Counted from the first letter of the stretch, positions 25,372-39,264 are shown. The stretch is DNA of 64,000 nt from Ilyonectria destructans (GCA_020740775.1 JAHEWK010000001.1:2046001-2110000); one strand, 5' to 3'. Program-made: numbers and translations. Notes: generated from the letters alone by a model not told the origin.

Positions 25372-25944
25372 TGGAGGTGCCAGCGCTCCCGACTCAGACT
25401 CGAGGCCCGAAGCCAAGGCGCGGGTCCACAGTGTGGCAATGTGTTGGTTGTTGTGTCGGCCCCCCAAAAGCTCGTACTTTTTATGCCGTGGGACAAACAT
25501 AGCACTGAGTGTCGTGTGCTGAGGCGGCGCGCTACTGGTCTGTCCCGCCCGCCGTACCGAGAATCGAAGCCCGCTGCATGTGTTCGGTTCCAAGAAAACA
25601 AATCCCCTTTCTCAGGCCTGTTTGGCGGACAGTTAGTTACACCACCATCGTCAAGTCAACCCGACCTGGTGAAGGCCTTGCATCCTCAAGCCTCACCTTT
25701 TCCTCTCGCGTGTTTCTTCCTCCCTTCCTGACGCTCGTTTTGTCAACCCGCGCCCTTCACCCTCGTTCCTAGTGCGTCCTGCATTCGCTTCTGCTGGCTC
25801 CTCGGCCCTTAACAGCTCCGACGCCAGTCCTACGACGACGACCATCTCTTTTTTCGATCCCATCACCACTCATCCACCGCCGCTGATCGATTGCTCGACG
25901 AGCCCTTAATCGCCCGAGAGCCACCCGTTGGCGTCTTGATCACC

Positions 25945-28900
25945 ATGGCCATGAGCCTGCCACACCTGGGAGGCACCAGCGGAGGGGCTCACACTCAACC
26001 TTCGCTGCCCTCGCTCCCAGCCCATCTCCAATCCGATACGCACCTCACGGCTCACCTCGCCAGTCGCTTCCATGTCTCCCACCCCACCGCTCGACTGTCC
26101 TCCCACGCCCTGATCTCCCTCAACACCTACACGTCGTCTACTAAAGGCCCTGATGGCGGCAAGGAGGGAAGCGCCATGGCCGGTGCCGAGGAGATGGCCG
26201 AACGCGCCTGGTTGAGACTCGGTCACCGATCCGAGAACCAGGCTGTCGTCTTCCTGTAAGTTGATACCTTATAAACCCACTTGCGACGTCGAAAAGCCCG
26301 GCCACAAGCTAACCAGCAATCTGTAGTGGCGAGTCTGGCTCTGGTAAATCCACCATTCGGGCTCATCTTCTCACGGCCCTTCTCAACAAGTCATCGACTC
26401 CTCTTTCAACCAAGCTTTCACTGGCCGCCTACGTCTTTGATACCTTGACCACGACCAAGACTGCCACAACTGCCACTGCTTCCAAGGCTGGTCTGTTTTA
26501 CGAACTTCAATATGACACATCTGCCACCACCAACCCTATTCTAATCGGTGGTAAGCTGCTTGATCATCGATTGGAGCGAAGCCGTATTGCCGATGTCCCC
26601 ACTGGGGAGCGCAACTTCCACATTCTCTACTACCTCCTTTCCGGCACTAGCGATGCCGAGAAGGCCCATCTCGGTCTTGATGGAGCCTCTGGCAATGCCG
26701 GCGGTCCTCAGAAGCGCTGGAAGTACCTCGGCCATCCCACTCAGCTCAAGGTCGGAATCAATGACGCTGATGGCTTCCAAGTCTTCAAGAACGCTTTGAG
26801 GAAGCTTGAGTTCCCTCGCGCCGAGATTGCCGAGATTTGCCAAATGCTCGCCAGTATCCTCCACATTGGTCAACTTGAGTTCGAGACTTCCAGCGACACC
26901 AGTGTCACTGGCGATGACAGTGGTGGTTTCTCCCATGAGGGCGGCCAAACCATTACTGCTGTCAAGAACAAGGATGTGCTCGCTATAGTTGCCGCCTTCC
27001 TTGGAGTGGGCGCTGGCGAGCTTCAGACGACTCTGGGTTACAAGACCAAGATGCTTCACAAGGAGCGCGTCACTGTTATGCTTGATCCCAATGGAGCTCG
27101 AGCCCACGCTGGCGAGCTCGCCCGCACTCTCTACTCGCTGCTCGTGGCTTGGATCATCGAGACCATCAACCAGAGGCTGTGTGCTGCCGAGGAGTCCATT
27201 GCGAACACTGTATCCATTGTTGATTTCCCCGGCTTCGCCCAGCAATCTTCCACCGGGTCTGCTCTGGACCAGCTGCTCAACAATGCTGCTACTGAGGCGG
27301 TTTACAACCTCGCTCTTCAGAACTTCTTCGACCGCAAGGCCGATATGCTCGAGTCTGAGGAGGTCAGTGTTCCTGCTACCAGCTACTTTGATAACTCGGA
27401 CGCTGTCCGTGGTATCTTGAAGCCCGGTAACGGTCTTCTTAGCATTTTGGATGACCAAACTCGACGTAACCGATCTGATATGCAACTTCTTGAAAGCCTG
27501 CGAAAGCGCTTCGAGGGTAAGAACCCTGCTATCGATGTTGGTTCCGCCACTGCCAAGCTCCCTGGCAGCAACTTTATGACTGAGAATACTGCCGCCTCAT
27601 TCGTTGTTAAGCACTTTGCTGGTGAGGTCGAATACCCCATCAAGGGCTTAATTGAGGAGAATGGAGAGATCATTTCTGGCGATCTCCTTAACATGATTAA
27701 TGGAACCAAGAGCGAGTTTGTTGCCAGGCTCTTCGGCCAGGAGGCTTTGCAGACTGTCACTCACCCCCACGAACGCACCGCTGTCATGCAGGCCACCGTC
27801 AGCTCGAAACCCATGCGAGCCCCCAGTGTCATGTCTCGCAAGACGCATCGCACCGCACGACCCAACACTGCCTTCCGCCGCCAGCAGCAAGATGCAATGG
27901 ACGATTTGGAGCAAACAAGCCAGGCTGGCGAGTCGCGGAAGAACACCAAGATTGGCATTGACCAGGGTGCTTCAGGGCAATTCCTTTCCTCCTTGGAGAA
28001 CGTTCAAAAGGCTGTCAATGACCCTGGCACGAACGCTTATTTCGTCTTTTGCTTGAAACCCAATGACCGACGCATTGCCAACCAATTCGATAGCAAGTGT
28101 GTTCGCACGCAGGTGCAGACATTTGGTATCGCTGAAATCAGCCAGAGACTTCGATCAGCCGATTTTAGTCTGTTCTTGCCGTTCGGCGAGTTCCTCGGCA
28201 TGGCCGATGCTGAGACGATCCTTGTTGGCAGCGAACGAGAGCGCGCTGAAATGGTTATTGAGGAGAAGCAATGGCCCAACAATGAAGTTCGGGTTGGTGC
28301 TACTGGCGTCTTCCTCAGCGAACGTTGCTGGATGGAAGTCGCACAACTCATTGACGGTGGCTCTATGTCTGGCCGTTTCGGATTCTCTTCTGACGCTGGT
28401 GATGGCATGACTCCGGGAGATCAGGCTGCCTTCGGCGCCTCCAAGGAGCGCCTCATTTCTGGCGGCAACACGCCACTGATGTATGGCGAAAAGGGCAAGA
28501 ACGGCTACTTCAATGACGATGCTCGATCCGAGGCTGGTGTTTCTGCCTTCGGCGGTGGTGACATGTTCAAGAACCTTGACACCCGAGAGCAAATGGCCGA
28601 GCGCGGTAATGAAAAGAACCTGGAGGAGATCGAGGTGTACAAGGACAAGCCTAGCCGAAAGCGATGGGTCTTCATCGTCTACTTGATGACTTGGTTCGTA
28701 CCTGATTTCCTCATCCGATGGATGGGACGAATGTCTCGAAAGGATGTTCGTGTTGCCTGGAGAGAGAAGCTGGCCATCAACATGCTCATTTGGTTTATGT
28801 GCGTCTTCGTTGCCTTTTTCATGGTTGGATTCCCGTTACTCCTTTGCCCGACCCAGCACGTCTACAGTGCCTCCGAATTGTCATCTTACGACGGCGAGAA

Positions 28901-31659
28901 AGGTAGCAACGGCGCGTATCTCTCAATCCGTGGCTACGTTTTCGACATTGGTTCTTACGCACCGAGGCACTATCCCCCCTATATTGAAGTTAGCGATCTC
29001 ACCGATTATGCTGGCCTGGATGTGAGCTCTCTGTTTCCCGTTCAGGTCTCAGCGCTTTGCCAGGGCAAGGATGGCTCTGTGCGCCCAGAAGTCACTTTGG
29101 ATTACAAGAGCACCAACATCACTGGTTCGGCTTCTGTCGTCTCTGTAGATGATCTCACTGCCACATATCACGACTTCCGGTATTACACCAACGACAGCAG
29201 ACCCGATTGGTACTTCGAGCAAATGACGTTCCTAAAGGCCAACTACATGAAGGGTAGAATTGGCTACACCCCCAGCTACGTTAAGAAGCTGGCCAAGAAG
29301 CAGCAAGCGGTAGCCATCATGGGAAGCCGTGTCTACGATTTGACTACTTACCTCACTGGCGGTCGCAGGATGCGAACCAAGACTGGCAAATCTCTTCCCA
29401 GCAATACCGCTGACACCAACTTCATGGCCGACTCCGTCACGCAACTCTTCCAGTCCAGGGCTGGTGGAGACATCAGCAAGTACTGGAATGCGCTTGATCT
29501 CGACGATGCCGCCAAGGCCCGCATGGAGACATGCCTCAACAACCTGTTCTATGTTGGTGACGTCGATACGCGAAACTCGATTCGTTGTCAGTTTTCCACT
29601 TACTTCATTCTCGCCATTTCCATTATGCTGGCCTCCGTCATCGCTTTCAAGTTCCTTGCAGCCCTCCAGTTTGGAGGCAAGAACGTGCCTGAGAACCTCG
29701 ACAAGTTCGTCATGTGTATGATTCCTGCATATACCGAAGACGAGGACTCTCTCCGCCGTGCCATGGACTCAGCTGCCCGAATGAAGTATGATGATAAGCG
29801 CAAGCTTCTGATCATGGTCTGTGACGGTATGATTATTGGTCAGGGTAACGACAGGTCCACACCCCGCATCGTCCTCGACATTCTTGGTGTCTCTGAAACC
29901 GTTGACCCCGAGCCATTGAGCTTTGAGTCACTCGGTGAGGGTTTGAAGCAACACAATATGGGCAAGGTCTACTCTGGTCTGTATGAGGTTCAGGGCCACA
30001 TTGTTCCCTTCATGGTCATTGTCAAGGTCGGCAAGCCCTCTGAGGTCTCTCGTCCCGGTAACCGTGGTAAGCGAGACTCTCAGATGGTTCTCATGCGATT
30101 CCTCAATCGTGTTCACTACAACCTTGCCATGAGCCCTCTCGAACTTGAGATGTACCACCAGATTCGCAACATCATCGGTGTCAACCCGACCTTCTACGAA
30201 TATATGCTGCAGATTGATGCCGATACCGTTGTTGCTCCAGACTCAGCCACCCGCATGGTTTCCGCTTTCTTGGATGACACTCGACTCATCGCCTGTTGTG
30301 GTGAAACGGCTCTGACTAACGCTAAGGCTTCGTTCATCACCATGATCCAGGTTTACGAGTACTGGATTTCCCACAACTTGTCCAAGGCCTTCGAGAGTTT
30401 GTTCGGCTCCGTCACCTGTTTGCCTGGTTGTTTCTCCATGTATCGAATCCGTGCTGCCGAGACTGGAAAGCCTCTCTTCGTCAGCCGTGAGATTGTCGAC
30501 GACTACTCAACCATCCGAGTCGATACCCTCCACATGAAGAACCTGCTGCATCTGGGTGAGGATCGATATCTCACGACGTTGCTCCTCAAGTATCACTCCA
30601 AGTACAAGACCAAGTACCTTTTCAACGCGCACGCTTGGACCATTGCTCCTGATTCATGGGCTGTCTTCCTTTCTCAGCGTCGTCGCTGGATCAACTCTAC
30701 TGTGCACAACTTGGTCGAGCTCATCCCCATGGCCCAGCTCTGCGGTTTCTGCTGTTTCAGTATGCGTTTCGTCATTTTCATCGACTTGCTCAGCACTATT
30801 GTCCAGCCCGTCATCGTTGCTTACATTGTCTACATGATCTACCTTGTCATTGACAATCCCAGTGTGGTACCTGTCACTTCTTTCATCTTGCTCGCTGCCA
30901 TTTACGGTCTGCAAGCCATCATCTTCATCCTGCGCCGCAAGTGGGAGATGGTTGGCTGGATGATTCTTTACATCCTGGCTATTCCTGTCTTCGGTTTTGG
31001 TCTCCCTCTGTACTCTTTCTGGAACATGGACGACTTCAACTGGGGTAACACTCGTGTTGTCGCTGGTGAAAGCGGTAAGAAGGTTGTTATCAGTGACGAG
31101 GGCAAATTTGATCCCGCCTCTATTCCTCGCAAGAAGTGGGAGGAGTACCAGGCCGAGCTGTGGGAGACTCAGACCGCTCGCGACGACGTCCGCTCCGAGA
31201 TCTCTGGTTACAGCTATGCCACCAAGGCCCAGGGTGCCATGTCCGAGTATGGTGGCTACCAGGCCAGCCGCCCGGGCTCAACCGCCGGCTTCGCCCCCCC
31301 GATGCATCATATGGGTGACCGCAACATGTCTCGCATGTCCTTTGCTCACTCCGAGATGCCTGGGAACCGCGCCAGCCAATTCGGCGGATCTCAGTTCTTC
31401 TCGCCTGAGGATATGGTCGGCCTGCCAAGTGATGATGCATTGCTCGCGGAGATTCGCGACATCCTTAAGACAGCTGACTTGATGACCGTCACTAAGAAGG
31501 GTATCAAGCAGGAGCTTGAGAAGCGCTTTGGTGTTCCTCTGGACGCTAAGAGAGCGTACATTAATTCTGGTATGTCTTGATTCCCATCATTGTTCTGTTT
31601 CTACAGTTGACTAACTGAATCCCGCAGCTACCGAGGCGCTCCTTTCTGGCCAACTATAA
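25945..31659 (+). CDS. chsV: Class V chitin synthase with myosin motor domain (ChsV/CsmA-like)
   Basis: This is a 1861-residue protein from exons 25945-26255, 26327-31569 and 31628-31659. It synthesises chitin at hyphal tips and septa and is important for wall integrity in related fungi. The N-terminal motor domain (about 1-750) has an intact P-loop GESGSGKST (residues 105-113) and a switch II-like DFPGF. It is followed by two membrane segments, a cytochrome b5-like domain (about 800-900) and further spans. The catalytic core has [19 protein letters not shown] and [12 protein letters not shown] and is followed by a membrane cluster. A Ser/Gly/Met-rich linker leads to the DEK_C domain at the C-terminus. 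The last exon encodes ten residues ([10 protein letters not shown] plus the split codon); without that splice the frame stops after INSGMS. The intron at the P-loop is phase 2, as in chsVb. Confidence 0.95.
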
Positions 31660-32333
31660 ATGGCGTATGAAATGACCATCAGTGCAAGCAGTCGCAACCT
31701 GCTCTCCTAATGCTATTTGCAAGTTTTTTGTTTTCATCCCGGCGGAGTGGACAGGACACCAAAAATTAAGGATGACTTACTGCTCGTGCCAAAGTCTTGG
31801 GGGAAGTCGCTTGCGTTTCTTGTTTTGCCGGGCCGTTGAACAGGCCCCCAAACTTCATCTACAAACATCGTAATATTTCCGGGAGCCGCTACTTAAGGAA
31901 GTGAAGTGGCTGGGGTATTTGGGATCCGAATCTGCGATGGGGTGTCTTAGCTTTTCTCAAGTTTGTTTGTTTTTTTCGGTGTTTTTTGCTTGAGGGGAAG
32001 AGTTAGAAGGATGTCTTAGTGGTACATAATAATGTACGAAGAAGCTTGAATTGACTTTGAAGTCTTCACATTGCCCCTAGACCTATAAAAAAGAGAACGG
32101 TGTGCGTGACTCTGCCATCTACGTAGGAGCTGTTACGTACAGGGAGACTCGGTGGAAAGCAGCCGTGCATCTGTCGTGGTGATGGATGAACTCTGGAACG
32201 TGATGGGTGGCTACACGCCCCCGTCACCAAGATAAAATGTCACTAGATGGGCTGATCAGTTGGGATCGCAACGCCGGGTATATTATCATGATACTGCCTA
32301 TCTATCGATCCAGAAACCCTTTTCCTTCAATAT
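31660..32333. other. Convergent intergenic between chsV and URB1
   Basis: These 674 bases hold the two 3' ends. T-rich tracts around 31950-32000 fit the chsV 3' untranslated region. No gene is recognised. Confidence 0.6.
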
Positions 32334-35300
32334 CTATGCCAAATTCGCCAGTAGCTTTTTCACACCGCCCTTGCTCCACGCCGTAACCTTCTCCTGATCG
32401 CACGTCTCCCAAACCCTCCTCATCAAGGCGCTGACGACATCGGTTTCGTCGGCGGCCTCACACGCAGCGCGTTGGGCATCGAGCCAGCTGAGGATGCCAA
32501 AGCGGGTGACAAGCGTCGTGCTGCCTCCTTCGATGCAAGTGGCACGATAGAGCAGTCTCAGGACGCGGGTGCGCAGGTTGAGACGCAGGTACGGGTTTCC
32601 ACCGAGGACGAGGATCTTCTCGAACCAGCGCTTCTTGTGGAAGACACCGAGGTCAAAGGGGGCCCGGAGGCTGTCGAGGAGGTAGACGAGGAGCCAGGTG
32701 ATCTCGGTGTAGTACTTGTCGTCCTCAGAGGGCTCGCCGTGGAGGATATCATGGGCCATGGGTAGCTTCTCGAGGGACCACATGGGGCTGCGGGTGAGGA
32801 AGGAGTTGATCTTGGGGTAGAGCGGGTGCAGAGGGTTCTTGAGCACGTCCAAGGCGTGGATCGCGAACGCCGGGAAGGCTGAGGGTACAGGGCCAATATC
32901 AACCTGGGACCTGGAGGATTCAGCCAGCTCGCAGAGCAAAAGCCAGACCTGGTCCTTTTCCTCATACGACGACTCCTTGATCTTGGCGGCCATCTTGAGA
33001 ATGTTGGTGAAGGCCTCCTTTCGGATGCTGGTGTGAGTCGACAAAAGAAGTCGGATCAAAGCTGCTGCCCAACCATCTTCAACCAAGTCCTCAACGTTTT
33101 TGGTTGTCCACTTGACCAAAGCGGCGTTGTCCTCTTTCTCCGGGTATGGCACATGCAGCATCTCTTCCAATTTGGAGAAATCTAATGTCGAGCCTTCCTT
33201 GTTATTCTTGCCAACGACATCCTCTGCATCGGCCATTTCAGCGTCTTCGCCCGCATTATCAGACTTGTCCGCTTTCTTGAGACTCTTCAACTTGACTGTC
33301 TTAGGAAATTGCTCGGTCACCCGCTTGTATAAAGCCTTGGTGACTGGCTTCGCATGCTTCAGGCTGTATGACGCGTTGAAGTAGATGGATAGGAATTTTG
33401 CAAGAGAAGCTTGCTCGTCGGGCTTAGCGGAGGCCAAGAAGTAAGATAGTTGCTCAACCATTGTCACGTTAAGCAAGGTGGCTGCGCCCTTCGAAGAAGC
33501 TACACCTCCTTCCTTCAGGTACGTCTCCATCAAGTCAAGATACTTGATTGGAGAGGAAGCGCAGCGGTTGATGCAGTTGTCCACAAATGACCAAACTTTT
33601 TCCATATGGCTGGCCTTCACCTCGGACAGCGTGCTCTGAAGTGCCTCGTACAAAGGTGTGAGCAAAGCCGCTTTGGTAACCAACTGGTTCTCTACAGCGA
33701 CTGCGCCGAGAACTTGCTTGAGTTGATGGAATGGGAGCTCTCGGTTCTTTCCAGATAATATCCGTACAAGAGCTGTGTAAGGGGAAGCAGCTGCTCCATC
33801 GACGAGGTTATCGATCTTCGAGAACCATCGCATACCAGGAGAGTAGCTAGCGATGGACACCAAGTTCTCCAGCTCCATGACAAGCAGTGATTCATCCTCA
33901 GGCTTTTCGGTTTCCTGGTTTAGTTTCTTGAGAACTTCCGTAAAGAAAGGGGAGACGTCAAAGTTGGCAGCAAGAGCCACCTGGGGGATGACTTCGTAAT
34001 AAAGGCGCAGCAAGCGACTGGCCATGGTTCTGTGAAGGATGTTCTCCGCGGGAATACCCTTGTACGATCGAACAATCTCCTTCATGTCGGGAATTCGTTG
34101 ACAAAAAGCATCTATCAGCCGTCGACGAGCCTCAGTCCAGTTGTTGTTCTTAGACTTTGATGCTTCGTCATGCATTTTTAGAGCCTCAGTCAGTTTCTCA
34201 AGAGCCACGATGAGGATTCTTGTAGCAAAGAATGATGTGAGGTGGGACTTAGTAGACAGGCACCGGATGAGGACCTTTTGGTTGATGGGCAGCGGAATGA
34301 GGTTGTCAAGGAGGATCGAGGTGGGAGGGGGGGCTTTGGCAGAGCGTACCCGGTCTCCAAAACGGGCCGGGAGAGGAATTCTCATAGTGTTGAACAGGAA
34401 TGCGGCATAGCCGATCCAAGTCATGGAGAGTTTCGGTTCGAAAGTGAAAGATCGATTGTTGAGGAAGTACTTGTAGGTGAGTTCAGGAGCAGCAGTAAAG
34501 ATGGCCACCAGCAGCTCGCTGTGCTTCAAACTGGACCAAGGGCGAAGCTTTTGGGCAAACTCGGCCAGCACAAAGTTGTAGACGGGGACATCGTCCTTGT
34601 ACTTGTCTGTCAAGAAGGCACCGTCCGCGCCACCAGCTGCGTTTTGTCCAGCAGGTTCATCATCTGACTCCTTGGGATACAGGCCCGTGGAAGGATAGAG
34701 CACGCCTGCGCCAGGGTTGGTGCACACATATACGAGGAACCTGTGGGCCTTGTAGCTCACGGTAGAGGCTTCATCTGCGGCATCGCTGTCACCGGAGTAG
34801 GTGTGTAGGGCCAAAATTCGCATGAGAGTTTTGGTGTTAAAGCTCCTGAACTTGACCTCTCGGGGGACCTTGTCGTCCATCAACACATGGGCTTTCAAGG
34901 AATCCAGGATCTCCAAGACCAGATGAGGAGGATCGCTCTTGAGCATGAAAGTCAGATGGGACAAGAGCTCCTTTTGTGTCAAAAGCTCCTTTCTGCCGTC
35001 TGAATGAAGGTACTTTAGGAGGCTCAAGAAGAAACGAACCGCGTTGGTTCTCACCGACGCCTTTCGCACCTCCTCTGGGCCATCTCCTACATGCCCGATT
35101 TCCAAGTTTCTTCCAAGGGACGTCAATGTGAAATTTCGTGCTCTGAAGATGCGCTTGGCATAGGCTCCACCATCGAGGCATACGGCCTCACGCAGCATGC
35201 GCAAGGTAGGTGAAAGAATGAAACCCTTGTTCTTGTCCGAAGAAAGGTTCTTGGAAAGCGACTTGAGTTGACGTTCCTGGATGATGGTCTGGCAGATTCC

Positions 35301-35782
35301 GAGTCCATGACGGACGAGGTGAAGCGACCCCGAGACGGCCTGGAGAATCAAGGCTAGGACGACGGCAACCGCTGACATGACTCCCTCGTTGCCGACCTGC
35401 GCGGCAAAGGACCACATCTCCATGATGTCGGTGAGGAAGACGGCATCTTCCGAGGTGTCCCTGGGCTTGACTGCTTCGAGGTACTGTTGCAAAATTTCCA
35501 TGTTCGTTCTTCGATCTCCATCGTCGGAGACTATCTTGTCGAGGAGACCCTTGAAGGATTGAAGACCTATAGGGAACGAGGGTTAGCTTCTGCGATTGTC
35601 CAGGCATTGGATACAGACATACCATGTCTCGCGTTGCGCAAGTCCTGGTCGAAGGTGAGGAGATGGCGCAATTGGTCGGCCGAGTAAACCTCCTCACTGG
35701 TGGGAGCCTCATGGACGACCTTTTGGCGCTTCCGGTAGGCGGTGGCGCCATCATCGCCCTCGTTGGAGATCCGTTTAACCAT
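32334..35782 (-). CDS. URB1: Ribosome biogenesis protein Urb1 (Npa1)
   Basis: This is a 1130-residue nucleolar protein from exons 35782-35623 and 35566-32334 (minus strand). Urb1/Npa1 is a large helical-repeat scaffold needed for early 60S ribosomal particles. It works with Dbp6, Nop8, Rsa3 and Npa2 in yeast. The N-terminal Urb1/Npa1 domain covers about residues 50-400 (SFKGLLDKIVSDD, then RNFTLTSLGRNLEIG and VRTNAVRFFLSLLKYLHSDG). The C-terminal Urb1 domain covers about 900-1090 (HPLYPKINSFLTRSPMW, KKRWFEKILVLGG). An acidic, Lys-rich linker around residues 770-800 includes EDAEMADAED. The gene is shorter than animal URB1. The start is the first ATG of the exon, followed by a basic KRISN...YRKRQK stretch that could serve in nuclear import. 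Confidence 0.9.
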
Positions 35783-38700
35783 GCTGAGGACCTGGCAGCT
35801 TGGCGCGACTTGGATCTGCTTGGAGCTTTTCGGCGATGAACTTCTTTGAGATTTTGGAATACTGCCATGGCCGACCGCTGTCCCGCCTTCCCGACTAGGC
35901 GAAGGCGGACGGAGCTGTGGGGTCTCCGGGACATGTGTTAATCCGGGCGCAAAATATTGAACGAGAAAGTGCAGGTCTAACCGAGCCACCTGCAGACAGC
36001 CCCGCAGGTGCTGAAGCTGCGGCTGAGAGCATGAGCAAGCCCTCGAGTCCCGGCAGTTGCGCCACAACCGCCTGTCAGCAATAAACGAGGCGAATTGCTT
36101 TTGGGATGAAGTCTACGCCTTCACGTGGGTGGGGGAATGAGACAAGTTGCCATCCATCCTCAAAACTGCGCCCTTGGCCTTTGACCTTTCCTCTGGCGGA
36201 TGGTAGATGGCGAAGAGCATCGCCACCTCGTGTTAAGTTACTAATAGCTTTCAGCGACGATGCGCTAGAAGCAGTACAGAAACGAGCTGCAGCCAGCATG
36301 TGCGGCATGTGATGAGGGCGGCCTCCACGCGCTCCCTGGCCTCCGCGATCCATGCTCCCGGTCCCAGTTCTTCAACAGTACCGATGCCATCCTTGCTTGA
36401 ACCCAACTCTCAGCAGGTCTGTTGGAAAGGCGACTATTCTTAGACAGGAGGCAAAGTCAGGGGCACCTCCATCACGAGTATGGAGGGTCTTGAGGCCCTC
36501 CACCACGACTCAGTTCTGTGCTGGGTGGGTGGTGTCTACCGTCTCCTGCAGTGACACCTCCAGCATCCTTACTGGGAGAAGCAGGACGGGAGCGGACCGT
36601 CCGTCGATCAGCACGAGTCACCACACAAAAGGGTACGTCAAGAGGCGGTTCTTCTTTTCTCACAGTTGCCCGTTGGTGGGGATGGTACGCGGTCTATCCG
36701 GCCTGGGCGAGGGGAGGGCAGTCTCGACTTCAAGTTCGAGAAGCCCTTGGATTCCCACAATCGCAGCCCCTCGACTGCGACACTTGCCCCGCTCCAATTT
36801 TCACTCTACGTGGTTGTGTGCGCTCCTACATGATGCGTACCACTCAAGGGCATGTTAGGGTAAAGGTTGACAGCTTGTGAGTAAGCGGGAATTCGGGGAC
36901 AATCCAATGAAAACCTCACAGTTGGCTTTTTTGAGACAAAATGAGGGCGCAGCACCACCTACGTGGAAGCCATCACTGCGGCTGACACGAATGAGCTTGA
37001 TAATAACAAGACAACAACACCACCAAGATGGCTGTATTCGGAGAGGGCAAGGCGGTTTTTTGCTATTATTATTTGAAATTATGCGCCAGCGCCCAAGGAC
37101 CCCGAGGACCCCAGGAACAAAGGACAAGCATCGTGGTGTTGGCATCCCCCACTTACTTCGGTGCATATGTTTCGGTTCTCGCACCCGCTAGGTGACATCA
37201 CTGGGGCTCACGGTTTGGTGAACCTGAACCCGTTCCGGGATTCATGAAACAACAAGAGATGCCGTTTCTAGATGAGAGACACGCCATGGGACGAGGCGCC
37301 CTGCCTAAAACGGAAATCAGGCAGGGACGGCACGGCTGCAGAGAAGCGCATAAGATACGGAGAGACAGGCGGTGGTTGAACGTCGCACGTTTCAATGGGA
37401 GATCCCCGTCCACGCGCCGGGCTCCTTGTCGCGACAAGTTATATGGACATGGGTCGACCAAAACGTGCGGCAAACCGATTTGGCACGAGCCTGGAGATGA
37501 GCGGCGTAGGGAGATGATGGACTGGGAGCCCATGTCCCTCCGAGGCGCGATCTGCCAATCAACCGGGGGGCCGGGGGCGGAGGCCAAACCCGCGGTGCAG
37601 CCCAAAAAAAGAAATCGAACTGTCATGTCACGTCAGAGGTCCGGGGATAAACAAAGCCACTGACTGGGTGAGAGGAGCCGGGGTTGGAAATAACCCGAAG
37701 GAGGAGCGTACTACCTAGTATGCGCGCGTGTGAGCTTCCATGGGTCTAATAAGCGTCGGACAGGTGAGTGTCAAGTTGCGCTGACAAGTTTCTCCGACAA
37801 GGTGAAAAATAGAAGAGTCAGGGAATGGGTTCCAGGCAGCCAATGCTTTTTCCAGCCAGGGAACGGCCTGTCACACCCACAGACAGCTTGTTTCCTGGTG
37901 CACTTGAGCTTGAAGCAGGGTGTTCCATCGGGCATCTACCAACCAAACACCCGACCAAACACAAACCATGTAAGCTGCTGTACGTTGTACTAAGCGGGTC
38001 TGCGCCGTTCCAGAAGTGCAGAGTTCGCAGCGCTGTGAGATTTTGGGTCGTGCCCTACGTACATAGATTCTCGACGTCATCAAGAGTGAGTTCGAGCTAC
38101 CTGCGCTGTGCTCTCTTTTCTCCACGCGGGATGTGACAACCCACCGAGTTAAGACTCATCCGTACATAACACGAGCAAGCTCTAAGTTAGCCCTTTGTCT
38201 TTTTTTTTTTTCTGTCTGGCAGCGTGACGGCACACAGCCTCGACAAAGGAGCTTGACCCGGTCATCTTGGGTCTGCAGCCAATGCCGGCGCCGCTCGAGC
38301 CCCCCTCCAGCGGGTTCTGTGGCAAAGGGCGCCGCCGTCTAAGAGTAGTGGTGAATAGTGTCAGCCAACCAGGACGGCGAGGACGACGAGAAGACGGATG
38401 CACGACATCGACTCGCTGGGCGTGGTGCAGCCTCTTCCTCGAGCGAGCGGCCCACTGTCCAGGTAGCTACGGAGTACATACTGTCCCCTGTACGAAGTAG
38501 GGCTTCTGCTGGGTTCCGGCCGCCCTGCCCGAAACCTGAGACTGCTAACCGTGGCCTACGAGGGAGCATGTACTGGGACTGGGCGCGACCTGCTACAAGG
38601 CCAACCTGCGACAGACCTCCACTGGAACACTGGAAGGCGACCTGGAAACCTGCTACAGAGGCCACCCCGGCGAGGTGTGCAGCGCTAGCATCGTCGCGTC

Positions 38701-38977
38701 CGCATCCACAGGCGTCTTCTAAGCGCCGACTGGCCGGCCGTCCACCGGACCACCCCGGCCCATCACCTGCGCCATGATGGCATCCGACGCCCTCGTCCAC
38801 TCGATTGGTATCGCATCTTGATGCCCGGCTGCCGCCCGTTCTCGAAAGAAAAAAATGGGCGTCTCGTCGCAGCTGCGCGCCCTCGGCCGCCGAATGGGCC
38901 AAATGGCTGGCCTGGCTGCATTTGCATCTGCATCCATCTGCATTGTCCTTGAATTTTCTTCTAATATCTGCTGGTTC

Positions 38978-38996
38978 GCCGCCGCCGCCGCCGCCA
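38978..38996. repeat. GCC trinucleotide run
   Basis: About six uninterrupted GCC units lie in the likely leader of the gene starting at 39411. A read-through frame from 38855 crosses it, but I see no evidence that it is coding. Confidence 0.6.
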
Positions 38997-39264
38997 TCGC
39001 CATCTCCTCCGCCCGCTGCATCGAGCTGCACGCACACACACGCATCCACGCATCCACGCACGGGAACCACTCTCATCCTATCCCGTCCCAGTCCCCTCCT
39101 TTGCTCTCGTTTGCGCTGTCCTATCCCATTCCTCTCATTCGCCTTTTTCTGCCTTGTTTTCTTTATTCTTCCCCCGAGTCCCTGACCTTGCTGAGCTGGC
39201 TACCTCATACTACATATTACTCTAATTCACCCGTTCCCGCTCCGACGCCCTGCCTTGCGCTGCG

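Larger units (their letters stand above)
21541..25944. promoter_or_regulatory. 4.4-kb divergent promoter region between chsVb and chsV
   Basis: Two chitin synthases are transcribed outwards from this interval, so it holds both promoters. The 350 bases next to chsVb and the 250 next to chsV are pyrimidine-rich on the respective sense strands, like long 5' leaders. A 311-bp inverted-repeat element sits at 24563-24873. Open frames here have no recognisable features. Head-to-head arrangement suggests shared control, which is inference. Confidence 0.6.

Noticed and set aside
26541..27485. A 314-codon minus-strand frame
   Set aside because: It is antisense to the motor domain of chsV and shows the usual composition of a shadow frame.
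36352..36858. A 168-codon plus-strand frame in the URB1 upstream gap
   Set aside because: No domain, no coherent codon pattern and overlapping frames of similar quality on the same strand.
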